Source: Bradyrhizobium algeriense
Lineage (GTDB): Bacteria > Pseudomonadota > Alphaproteobacteria > Rhizobiales > Xanthobacteraceae
DNA length: 64,000 nt
Direction: 5' to 3'
NCBI RefSeq assembly: GCF_003062295.1
Contig: NZ_PYCN01000014.1
Span: forward strand, 62,001-126,000
This document shows, in pieces, positions 42,653 to 50,079 of the stretch (position 1 is its first letter; each line of letters starts with the position of its first letter). The notes under the pieces were generated by a model. That model searched no databases. It had not been told where the DNA came from and saw nothing but the letters and a program-made list of their open reading frames with translations. A program made the translations under genes and the position numbers.

Positions 42653-44188
42653 ATGAGCTTTACCGAGACCCTCGGACTCATCATGCTCGTCGGCATGGTC
42701 GCGGTCATCTTCATCGGTTTCCCGATCTCCTTCACGCTGCTATTTCTCGCCCTCATCTTCGGTGGGCTCGGGCTGGGGTGGGAGCAGACGTTCAATCTGG
42801 CCTATCTGCAGATCTGGGGCACGATGAAGGACGAGATCTTTCCTGCCGTGCCGCTGTTCATCTTCATGGGCTATATGACCGAGCAGGCCGGGCTCATGGA
42901 GCGGCTCTTCGGAGCGCTGCGCAGCCTTCTCGCGTCGGTGCGCGGCTCGCTTTATCTGGCGGTGATCCTGACGGCGACGATCTTCGCCATGGCGACAGGC
43001 ATCGTCGGCGCCGCCGTGACCGTGCTCGGCGTCATGGCCGCCCCGATGATGATCAAGGCCGGCTATGATGCCCGACTATCGTCCGGTGCTATCGCCGCCG
43101 GAGGTACGCTTGGCATTCTGATCCCGCCCAGCGTGATGTTGGTGGTAATGGGCCCGACCATGGGCGTGCCCGTCAATCTGCTCTATTCGGCAGCGTTCGG
43201 TCCCGGCTTCCTGCTCGCCGGCTGTTATGTCGCCTACACGCTCACCCGTAGTTTCATCAATCCGAAGCTCGGTCCACCAATGACGATGGAGGAACGCCGA
43301 TCCGCTCACGACCAGATGACCACGGAAAAGGTCGGCGCGCCTGTGGTGGGATTGGGTCTCGTCTGCCTGGTGGCGATCACCTATTTGCTCCTGGACTGGA
43401 TGCTGGGTCGAGCAGATGCCCCGCGTCTTCGCGTCAGCATTGGTCCATCGGGTGTTTCGGCGGTGGCATTGGTACTGGCGTTGTTGACGACGTTTCCCTA
43501 TGTCCGAAGCGCCTATTTCCGCGCCATCGTCCTCGGTATAGCGCCGCTGAGTGCGCTGATCGGCTTTACCTTGGGAACCATCGTCGGTGGCTTGGCGACG
43601 CCGACCGAGGCCGCCTCGTGTGGCGCCTTCGGTGCCGCCTTGCTGGCGCTGCTCTACGGTCGACTCAGCATGAGGTCGATCATCAACGCGGGTACTAACA
43701 CCATGGTGACCTCGGCCATGGTGCTGTTTCTGGCCGTGGCCTCGACGGTGTTCGGCGCCGTCTTCACGAAGCTTGGCTCGGCGAATTTGATCACAAACTC
43801 GCTATTGGCCATTCCTCTGGGAGACGGGTGGAAGCTGGCGCTGATCATGTTCATCTTTTTCGTGCTGGGATGGCCGTTCGAGTGGCCTGTGATCATCCTG
43901 GTCTTTATGCCGATCGTTCTGCCGGTGGTGGAAAAGCTCCAGTTCGGCCTGAACAAGCTCGACTTGCTGCTCTGGTTCGGGGCCCTGACCGCCGTGAACA
44001 TTCAAACTGCGTTCTTGAGCCCGCCTGTTGCCATGTCAGCCTACTATCTGCGCAATGTCGTTCCACAGTGGAGCCTGGCGACGATCTACAAGGGCATGGC
44101 CGACTACATGGTGATCCAGGTATTCGTCCTGATCCTGCTGCTGTTGTTCCCGCAGATCGCTCTGTGGCCGCCGAGCCTGTTGAGGTAG
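42653..44188 (+). CDS. dctM: TRAP transporter large permease (DctM), system 2, with extended central region
   Basis: 511 residues, about 40 longer than system 1. Shared DctM motifs: AVIFIGFPISFTLLFLALIF, GAIAAGGTLGILIPPSVMLV, GGLATPTEAASCGAFGAAL and LSPPVAMSAYYLRNVV. The extra length lies at about 225-300, where two added hydrophobic segments occur (VGLGLVCLVAITYLLLDWML; VSAVALVLALLTTFPYV). Substrate presumably an organic acid bound by the convergent DctP. Confidence 0.9.
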   Translation: MSFTETLGLIMLVGMVAVIFIGFPISFTLLFLALIFGGLGLGWEQTFNLAYLQIWGTMKDEIFPAVPLFIFMGYMTEQAGLMERLFGALRSLLASVRGSLYLAVILTATIFAMATGIVGAAVTVLGVMAAPMMIKAGYDARLSSGAIAAGGTLGILIPPSVMLVVMGPTMGVPVNLLYSAAFGPGFLLAGCYVAYTLTRSFINPKLGPPMTMEERRSAHDQMTTEKVGAPVVGLGLVCLVAITYLLLDWMLGRADAPRLRVSIGPSGVSAVALVLALLTTFPYVRSAYFRAIVLGIAPLSALIGFTLGTIVGGLATPTEAASCGAFGAALLALLYGRLSMRSIINAGTNTMVTSAMVLFLAVASTVFGAVFTKLGSANLITNSLLAIPLGDGWKLALIMFIFFVLGWPFEWPVIILVFMPIVLPVVEKLQFGLNKLDLLLWFGALTAVNIQTAFLSPPVAMSAYYLRNVVPQWSLATIYKGMADYMVIQVFVLILLLLFPQIALWPPSLLR

Positions 44189-44229
44189 GATCTGCTTTTT
44201 CCTCGCTCAGGGCCTGCGGCGAGGAGCTA

Positions 44230-44280
44230 TAGCGTTTTCGAGCGAAGTGGATACCGGTTCGCGTGAAGAAAACGCGTCAG
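44230..44280. repeat. Interspersed repeat, inverse copy (TAGCGTTTTCGAGCGAAGTGG...)
   Basis: The reverse complement of this stretch reads GACGCGTTTTCTTCACGCGA, CCGGTATCCACTTCGCTCGA and AAACGCTATA, matching copies at 16090 and 37069. It lies downstream of dctM. Confidence 0.8.
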
Positions 44281-44292
44281 AACAAGAATCTT

Positions 44293-44327
44293 GAGCTTCG
44301 GTTCTGATTCAATCAGAACCGAAGCTC
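44293..44327. terminator. 35-bp near-perfect palindrome between convergent dctM and dctP
   Basis: GAGCTTCGGTTCTGATT (44293-44309) and its exact complement (44311-44327) are separated by one base. It follows the repeat above and resembles the palindrome at 1768-1802 in form and position. It can end transcripts from both sides; the terminator role is inferred from placement. Confidence 0.65.
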
Positions 44328-44505
44328 TAGAAGGCTTGCTTGTAGGTTGGGTCGAGCGTCGGCGATGACCCCAACATAAATCGGGAGCGCCGCACTGGCT
44401 CCTGTTGGGGGCACGCTTCGCTTGACCGAACCTCCGGAGCAAGAAGGGCGGCCAAGGCCGCCCTTCCATCTATCCTCTTGTCCCGAAATATCCGTCAACG
44501 CCATG

Positions 44506-45618
44506 TCATTGCGTTTTCGCGGGCCAATAGTGATCGGCCTGCAATGCGTAAGGCGGAAACATGAAGCGCTTGGCCGGCACCACCTTTGAGGCATAGGCCC
44601 GCTGGGACTCGTAGACCTTCTTGAAGAACGGATTCTTCGCGGATTCCGCCGCCGCGAACTCGTCCCAGGTTTTCAGGAACGCCGTGTTGACCTCCGGCGG
44701 CGTCGTCAGGAGCTTCACGCCGTGCTTGGTCGTAAACTCCGCAATGGCCTCCGCGTTCATCCTCTGAAACGTCGCCCACCAGCGCAGGAAGGTCTCCGAT
44801 GAGGCCGACTTGATCGCTTCCTTGTTCTGATCCGGCAGGCTGTCCCAGACATCCTTGTTGATCGCGAGTTCGGCGACCGAGGCGCTCTCGTGCATGCCGG
44901 GCGTGTAATGGTACTTCCAAACCGTATGCAAGCCGAGGCGCAGGTCCTCGACTCCACCAACCCATTCCGCACAATCGATAGTGCCACGCTCGGCAGCAGG
45001 CAGAATCTCACCCCCCGGCATATTGACGACAGCCATGCCCATCTTGGCATAGAGCTGGGAGACGATACCGGTCTGGCGGCACTTCATGCCCTTGAAGTCG
45101 GGGAGGTCCTTGATTGGCCGCTTGAACCAGCCGAGCGCCTGCGGACTGGGCGGGATGCTCGGGAATGCGACCAGATTGAGCTTCAGCTCCTTCTGATAGA
45201 ACTCGTTCCACAGCTCGAGGCCGCCCCCGTCGTAGACCCAGCCGATGAAGTCGATTGCATCCATGCCGGCAATGCCGGCCGGAGTGTTCGCGAACAGCGT
45301 TGCGGCATTGTTCTTGCCGACCCACCAGTAGGAGATGCCGTAAGCACCATCGATCACCTTCTTGTGCGTGGCATCCAGGATCTCGAAAGGCGGCACGACC
45401 GCGCCGCCTGGCAGCGCGTCGATCTTGAGGTTGCCGCCGGTCAGCTTGTCGACCCGCTCGGCGAAGAACTTCAACGCGTCCTGCGTGGTGGTCGACGCGG
45501 GCACCGCTGACTGGATCTTGAGGATTCGAGGCTGCTGGGCATGCGCCGTGACGGCGAACGCCAATGTGGCAGAGACTGCCGCGACCAGAGCCGTCCTCGT
45601 AAGCGAACTGATTTTCAT
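44506..45618 (-). CDS. dctP: TRAP transporter substrate-binding protein (DctP), system 2
   Basis: 370 residues, with AGGGAGGTAAAAACC before the ATG at 45616-45618. Signal peptide LTRTALVAAVSATLAFAVTA, cleaved near AHAQ. DctP motifs: GGNLKIDALPGGAVVPPFEI, FKGMKCRQTGIVSQLYAKMG with the binding Arg, and MPGGEILPAAERGTIDCAEW. The C-terminus FMFPPYALQADHYWPAKTQ is also similar to system 1. It is convergent with dctQM of system 2, so it has a separate promoter and likely a different expression level. Confidence 0.88.
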   Translation of the reverse strand: MKISSLTRTALVAAVSATLAFAVTAHAQQPRILKIQSAVPASTTTQDALKFFAERVDKLTGGNLKIDALPGGAVVPPFEILDATHKKVIDGAYGISYWWVGKNNAATLFANTPAGIAGMDAIDFIGWVYDGGGLELWNEFYQKELKLNLVAFPSIPPSPQALGWFKRPIKDLPDFKGMKCRQTGIVSQLYAKMGMAVVNMPGGEILPAAERGTIDCAEWVGGVEDLRLGLHTVWKYHYTPGMHESASVAELAINKDVWDSLPDQNKEAIKSASSETFLRWWATFQRMNAEAIAEFTTKHGVKLLTTPPEVNTAFLKTWDEFAAAESAKNPFFKKVYESQRAYASKVVPAKRFMFPPYALQADHYWPAKTQ

Positions 45619-45863
45619 TGGTTTTTACCTCCCTCTAGTGTTCGTTGTACCTCCCTTTAACAGCGTGCAGGCGAGCCATCGGGTTTCCGCCCGCGAACAA
45701 TCCTACCGCGGATGAGGTGCTTCAGCCAGAGCGACCCGCCGGAGCGGGCTTACTTGCCAATGAGACGAATTTCCCTGCGAAATGGCTGCCGGGCGACCGG
45801 GCCGTTAGGGTCATTCGCGACCGGGTCAAGCCAACAGCAAGTCGGGCCATGTCCGCCATGCGG

Positions 45864-46475
45864 CTAGTTTGGTCGCGCGCTGCCCTCGTACATGAACGTC
45901 ATCGCCTTGGGTCCAGGCATATAGCCGGTCTCCACCCGATCGATCCTGAACCCTGCACTTTCGATCATCGCGCCGATGGGTCGATTGAGATGACAGCCGC
46001 CACTGATGCGTTTCCAGGCCGGCGTCAACCAGTCCTGCCATCGCCGGACATTCTTGTCCGGCGCCATGCCGTGCTCCACGAACAGGAGCTTGCCGCCCGG
46101 CCGAAGCACGCGGCGCATTTCAGTGAGCGCCATCGCGGCATCTGGAATGCTGCACAAGGTCCAGGTGGTGACAACGGTATCGACGCTGCGATCGTCGAGT
46201 GGAATGGCTTCCGCGGAAGCTTCGATGAAGTTGACCGGCATACCCGGACGCAGCGCCTGTCGCGCCATCGCGATCAGCTTCGCAGACGGCTCCAGCGCCA
46301 ACACCTCTTGCACCGGTGATCTATAGAACGGCAAGTTCCGGCCTGAACCGATCCCGATCTCGATCACCCGCCCTTCGGCCGCACCGGTCACCCGCTCGCG
46401 ATACGGCCGCAGTTGCTTGTTGCGCATCGCGAGATCACAAACCCGCGGCAGGATATGGTCGTTGTAGAAGCCCAT
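45864..46475 (-). CDS. Class I SAM-dependent methyltransferase (UbiE/METTL7-like)
   Basis: 203 residues from ATG 46473-46475 (GGAAATGAGCC upstream). Motif I is RVIEIGIGSGRNLPFY, followed by VLALEPSAKLIAMARQ, then FIEASAEAIPLDDRSVDTVV and EMRRVLRPGGKLLFVEHG. The VEHG...W..R..GGCHLNR pattern is that of METTL7-like methyltransferases acting on lipophilic or thiol substrates. The FAD oxidoreductase gene lies 85 bp upstream on the same strand and may be cotranscribed. Confidence 0.82.
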   Translation of the reverse strand: MGFYNDHILPRVCDLAMRNKQLRPYRERVTGAAEGRVIEIGIGSGRNLPFYRSPVQEVLALEPSAKLIAMARQALRPGMPVNFIEASAEAIPLDDRSVDTVVTTWTLCSIPDAAMALTEMRRVLRPGGKLLFVEHGMAPDKNVRRWQDWLTPAWKRISGGCHLNRPIGAMIESAGFRIDRVETGYMPGPKAMTFMYEGSARPN

Positions 46476-46560
46476 GGCTCATTTCCTTCGGGCGCAACCT
46501 GTCACTTTTCGAGCCGAGCGGCAATGACGGCAACAAGATCCACTGCGGCCCGCCTTGCCG

Positions 46561-47886
46561 TCACATCAGCGACATCACGCGCGCCACGAGCGCCGGCTCG
46601 CGCAGCGCGGCCTGCGGCTTGAGCAGTTGCGAGACTTCCACGGTCAACCGGTGCACCTCGGGATCCGCAGCGGCGAGCCTGGTCAAGGCCATACCGTATT
46701 GCAAGCGCTGCGCGAGGTCGGCGGGCCGAACGCCGCGCGTGGCGGGGTAGACGAAATCGGAGACGGCAACGCCCCACGGCGTTGCGATGGTGTCCTGGAT
46801 GGCAGCAAAGAAGTCTCGCGCGAGCCGCTCCATGGGAACACCTTCCGCCAGCAACCGCTCCAGGATCACGGCCTCCTGTGCCGCCACGCTCATGCCCTGC
46901 CCGAACACTGGATTAAAGCGGCAGAGGGCATCGCCGATCACGAGCAGCCCTGCCGGGAAAGCCTCAAGGCGCTCGAAATGCCGCCGCGTGCTGCAAGGCA
47001 GCTGGTAGCGGACGATATCAGTCAGCGGCCGCGCATCCCGGACCGCGTCATAGATGGTCGGGGTGCGCAGGCTCCTGACGAAATCCATGAATCCTGCGCG
47101 GTCGCCCGGAGGCGCATCGCCATGATTGGCTCCGACGGAAAGCAGCCACCGCTGCTTCTCGATCGGAAACAGGAACGCTCCGCGGCTGCTGGCGGGTGCT
47201 GACGGCAGGATGATATTGCCGAGCCAGTCAGCATTGTGATCGATTGGTCGCTCGACGATAGTGCTCGCGTAAGCCTGATCAATGCCGATCTCGGTTTCCT
47301 CGGGCCTCTCGAGAGAAAGCTCTTCGAGCAGCTTCAGCGTCAGGCCGCAGCGGCCGGAGGCTTCAACAACCAGGTCGGATTCCTGGGTCACGGCAGGACC
47401 ATCTTCGCTGTCATAACGGACCGCCTCGATCCGCTTTGCATCACGCGATGCGACCAGCCCGGTCACGCGGGAGCGCACGCAAATGTTGATGTTGGCCGTC
47501 TGCTGAACGCGTCGTCGCGTCACGGCTTCGAGCAGTGGGCGCGACATGCAGAAAATGTCGAAGCCGAGATCGCGAATCGGGAAAGGATCAAACCCGGGAC
47601 GCTCAAACCTTATATCCTTACCCGTGCGGATCTTCACGGCACCCGCTTCCGCCAGATCGTTCTCAAATCCCGGAAACAGGGTCTGCAGCGCCTTCAGCCC
47701 GCCTGCGAGCAGTATATGGGCATGCTGGGCCTGCGGCGTGCCGCTTCGGGGCGCAGCGTCGGCGGGAAGCACGTCCCGTTCGATGATCGTGACTTTCCCG
47801 AAATGCCCCGAGATCGCCTGAGCGGCCGTAAGGCCGGCCATGCCGGCGCCAATAACCACGGCATGGCTTCTGCTAAGATCTGGCAC
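46561..47886 (-). CDS. FAD-dependent oxidoreductase (monooxygenase/epoxidase-like)
   Basis: 441 residues. The dinucleotide loop HAVVIGAGMAGLTAAQAIS is at the N-terminus, followed by a KVTIIERD strand. A QAQHAHILLAGGLKALQTLF segment and VVEASGRCGLTLKLLEEL fit flavoproteins of the type that oxidise small lipophilic substrates. The GD motif reads LLVIGDALCRFNPVFGQG then MSVAAQEAVIL. No substrate can be named. The ribosome site GGAGGAAGACG precedes ATG 47884-47886. Confidence 0.82.
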   Translation of the reverse strand: MPDLSRSHAVVIGAGMAGLTAAQAISGHFGKVTIIERDVLPADAAPRSGTPQAQHAHILLAGGLKALQTLFPGFENDLAEAGAVKIRTGKDIRFERPGFDPFPIRDLGFDIFCMSRPLLEAVTRRRVQQTANINICVRSRVTGLVASRDAKRIEAVRYDSEDGPAVTQESDLVVEASGRCGLTLKLLEELSLERPEETEIGIDQAYASTIVERPIDHNADWLGNIILPSAPASSRGAFLFPIEKQRWLLSVGANHGDAPPGDRAGFMDFVRSLRTPTIYDAVRDARPLTDIVRYQLPCSTRRHFERLEAFPAGLLVIGDALCRFNPVFGQGMSVAAQEAVILERLLAEGVPMERLARDFFAAIQDTIATPWGVAVSDFVYPATRGVRPADLAQRLQYGMALTRLAAADPEVHRLTVEVSQLLKPQAALREPALVARVMSLM

Positions 47887-48114
47887 GTCTTCCTCCTGGA
47901 ACGGAGTATGTCAAACAAGATCGAAAGGCGATCAACGGACACGTACGGCGGACGCAGCTGCTGCGGGTAACCAAGCTTATCTGATCTTCCTTGGGGCGAT
48001 GGTGAACGGCATCACAAGTTTGAGTTCGGAGCCCATCACCAAGAGGTCAGCTCAACCAGGTTGCAAACAGCGCCTAGATCACACTGGCTCCTGCTTGTCC
48101 GGGCTCCGCTTTCC

Positions 48115-48237
48115 TCACCGGAACTTGCCAAGCCCCGCCCCCTTGACCATCGCGTAGATCGCCGGGATCACGATCAGCGTCAGCAGCGTTGACGAAATCA
48201 TGCCGCCGATCATCGGCACCGCGATGCGCTGCGTCAT
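48115..48237 (-). pseudogene. Remnant of a CusA/CzcA-type RND pump gene, last 40 codons only
   Basis: Read on the minus strand, this encodes TQRIAVPMIGGMISSTLLTL then IVIPAIYAMVKGAGLGKFR and a stop. It matches the C-terminus of the intact pump (50150-50270) at both DNA and protein level (AVPMIGGMISSTLLTLIVIP shared), then diverges. No start or upstream domains exist. It is a leftover of a second heavy-metal efflux gene lost by deletion or recombination. The rest of 47887-48374 holds no gene. Confidence 0.85.
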
Positions 48238-48374
48238 AGGAACGCCTCTTGCTGCGATGAAAGGAAATGTGATGGGTTGCGGGAGTAGACGATCAACCGC
48301 AACCCCTCTTGCTTAGATCGCGCCAATGCCTCGGCCGGCGACTTTCATACGGCGGTATAGCGCGGCTTTGGGTA

Positions 48375-48629
48375 TCAACGACCCTTCGGTCCGCCCTGGT
48401 AGCGGAACGCCGATCCGCCGGCGATCGTGGGGGCCGGACGGGACGTTGCCCGATCATAGGCGAATGCAGAATACGGATCGGCTTGCGAGCCAGCTCTGAT
48501 CGGCGTGCTCTTCCTGGCCTCGTTCGGCCAATAGCTCCTATCGGTAATGGTCGAGGCTGCTTGTGCGGTAGTGGAGACCGCCACGAGCGGCAACAAGAGT
48601 GAGATTGTCAGAAGGTGTTTGGTTGACAT
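48375..48629 (-). CDS. Small secreted protein under a predicted sigma-F promoter
   Basis: 84 residues from ATG 48627-48629, with GGAGCCGGAAC upstream. Signal peptide MSTKHLLTISLLLPLVAVST, cleaved near AQAAS. The mature part of about 60 residues is rich in Ser, Arg and Tyr (STITDRSYWPNEARKSTPIR...). No Cys and no known domain. It lies downstream of the sigF-nrsF operon and carries its own GTAACC-N16-CGAA element, so it is a predicted target of that sigma factor. Confidence 0.7.
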   Translation of the reverse strand: MSTKHLLTISLLLPLVAVSTTAQAASTITDRSYWPNEARKSTPIRAGSQADPYSAFAYDRATSRPAPTIAGGSAFRYQGGPKGR

Positions 48630-48682
48630 GTTCCGGCTCCATGATGTTTGAAAGCGCCGTGATATGCGCTTCTAACCATGAG

Positions 48683-48708
48683 TTCGGAGCCGGTTGTCAG
48701 CCGGTTAC
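48683..48708 (-). promoter_or_regulatory. Predicted sigma-F (ECF) promoter for the 84-aa secreted protein
   Basis: On the minus strand: GTAACC (48703-48708), 16-nt spacer, CGAA (48683-48686). This matches the form GTAACC-N16-CGAA that I recall for SigF of Caulobacter. The leader to ATG 48629 is about 45 nt. An identical arrangement precedes sigF. Confidence 0.7.
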
Positions 48709-48743
48709 AGGCTCACGTCGACGTGAAGCCACCTGATACGTCA

Positions 48744-49388
48744 TCACCAACGAAGCAGCCGTGGTCCCAATGCTGCACCTGCTAGAGTGCACAGCACAAT
48801 CGTTCCGCCGTACCAGACGGCAATAAACGGCAGCGAATCGTCCGTGCAATGGAGCGCATAAGCCATCGCGCTGACGCCTCCCGCAACGAGACCTGCGAAC
48901 GCGCCGGCTCGCGAAAGATTGGTGGGAGCGCCTTTTCGCACGGCCCAAATCGAAACAGCGAAGGGAACGATCGCAATGACCGGAATGGAGAGAAGGCATT
49001 CCAGCCATTCATCGCCCACAATCATCCTTTCCCAATGTGACTGGGGTGCGGATCCAAGGCTGATGGCGGCAAGAACCACGATGACGAGAAACGGCACAGC
49101 GACAAGCAAGGCGGGCGAGATTTTCCGTTCCCCGCCCGGCCGTGCCAGTCTCGTCAGGTAAAGCAGCGCGACGCCGACGATACCGATTGCAAAGGCAAGC
49201 TTTACGGCGAGAAACATCAGTGCGCGGGCTGTTACCAAGTCGGCGCGGAAGCCCAAGCCGACAACGGCGATGCCGAGCGCCACGATCGCCCCTGCGACAA
49301 TTGCAACGCAAAGCGTGCGAACGACCGCATTGCGGTCGATCGGTTCAAGGTTGGTACTCAGGAGTTCAACCAGATCATCCGTCTTCAT
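48744..49388 (-). CDS. nrsF: NrsF/OsrA-type membrane anti-sigma factor (DUF1109)
   Basis: 214 residues from ATG 49386-49388, overlapping the sigF stop by 4 bp. A short cytoplasmic N-terminus (MKTDDLVELLSTNLEPIDR) that should bind the sigma factor precedes six membrane segments. This is the DUF1109/NrsF layout. Cys131 (EWLECLL) and Cys181 (ALHCTDD) sit 50 residues apart, as I recall for the functional cysteines of Bradyrhizobium OsrA (129 and 179). It likely holds SigF inactive until metal or oxidant stress modifies these thiols. Confidence 0.88.
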   Translation of the reverse strand: MKTDDLVELLSTNLEPIDRNAVVRTLCVAIVAGAIVALGIAVVGLGFRADLVTARALMFLAVKLAFAIGIVGVALLYLTRLARPGGERKISPALLVAVPFLVIVVLAAISLGSAPQSHWERMIVGDEWLECLLSIPVIAIVPFAVSIWAVRKGAPTNLSRAGAFAGLVAGGVSAMAYALHCTDDSLPFIAVWYGGTIVLCTLAGAALGPRLLRW

Positions 49389-49942
49389 GTTCGGGTTTCC
49401 CGGGCAATCAGCGCAGCCAGCGCCTTGAGCCCACGGTGGATGTTTACCTTTACGCCCGACTCGGAAAGACCGCATCTTCTTGCGGCTTCGGCTACGCTCA
49501 GTCCGTCAAGCTTCACAGCCTGGATCGAACATTGCATGCCTTCCGGCAGCCGTTCCATCAGTCGTCTGATATCATATGTGCTTTCGGCGCCCGTATGGTC
49601 GTCATCCGCCATGACCTCGTCGGCTTCGTCGATCGGCACGTCGGCGAGCGAAGCACGGTTGCGACGCAGAAAATCGATCAATTTGTAGCGCGCGATGGCG
49701 TGCACCCAGGGCGTCAATGGCTCTCTCGGGTCGTAGGTATGCCGCTTGATATGGATTGCCAATACAGCTTCTTGAACCAGATCTTCAGCCTCCGATGTAC
49801 CTCTGCCGAGCGCTGCGAACTTAGTCTTGTAATAAGCGCGCAAGCGGCGGCTCAACTGATCGAGCAACGAGCGGTACGACGCCGCGTTACCGTCCAGGCT
49901 CGCAAGCATCAGGGCCTTGAGTTCGATTTCCAGGGTCGTCAT
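49385..49942 (-). CDS. sigF: ECF sigma factor, SigF/EcfF type
   Basis: 185 residues, ATG 49940-49942. Region 2 shows YYKTKFAALGRGTSEAEDLV then QEAVLAIHIKRHTYDPREP and WVHAIARYKLIDFLRR; region 4 shows MQCSIQAVKLDGLSVAEAAR then RCGLSESGVKVNIHRGLKAL. Coupling to a DUF1109 anti-sigma gene identifies it as the SigF (Caulobacter) / EcfF (Bradyrhizobium) group, which responds to heavy metals and reactive oxygen or chlorine. It has its own sigma-F-type promoter and so is likely autoregulated. Confidence 0.9.
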   Translation of the reverse strand: MTTLEIELKALMLASLDGNAASYRSLLDQLSRRLRAYYKTKFAALGRGTSEAEDLVQEAVLAIHIKRHTYDPREPLTPWVHAIARYKLIDFLRRNRASLADVPIDEADEVMADDDHTGAESTYDIRRLMERLPEGMQCSIQAVKLDGLSVAEAARRCGLSESGVKVNIHRGLKALAALIARETRT

Positions 49943-49959
49943 GCCTGCTATCTCGTGAG

Positions 49960-49985
49960 TTCGCCGGCCCGACTGGTTTGGTTAC
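49960..49985 (-). promoter_or_regulatory. Predicted autoregulatory sigma-F promoter of sigF-nrsF
   Basis: Minus strand: GTAACC (49980-49985), exactly 16 nt, CGAA (49960-49963). The -10 element ends about 18 nt before the sigF ATG, so the leader is very short. Spacing and both hexamer cores equal those of the element at 48683-48708. Confidence 0.75.
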
Positions 49986-50079
49986 AGTCTACTGCCGCTA
50001 CGACGAAAAAAATCGCGGATGGCATGACGAGTATCCGGACCCGACCCACGTCTGCGCGAATTGCCATAGTGCCGCTCCG

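Noticed and set aside
48025..48050. Third sigma-F-like site (CTGACC-N16-CGAA) upstream of the FAD oxidoreductase
   Set aside because: Only 4 of 6 bases match in the -35 core and it lies about 140 bp from the gene; spacing alone is insufficient.
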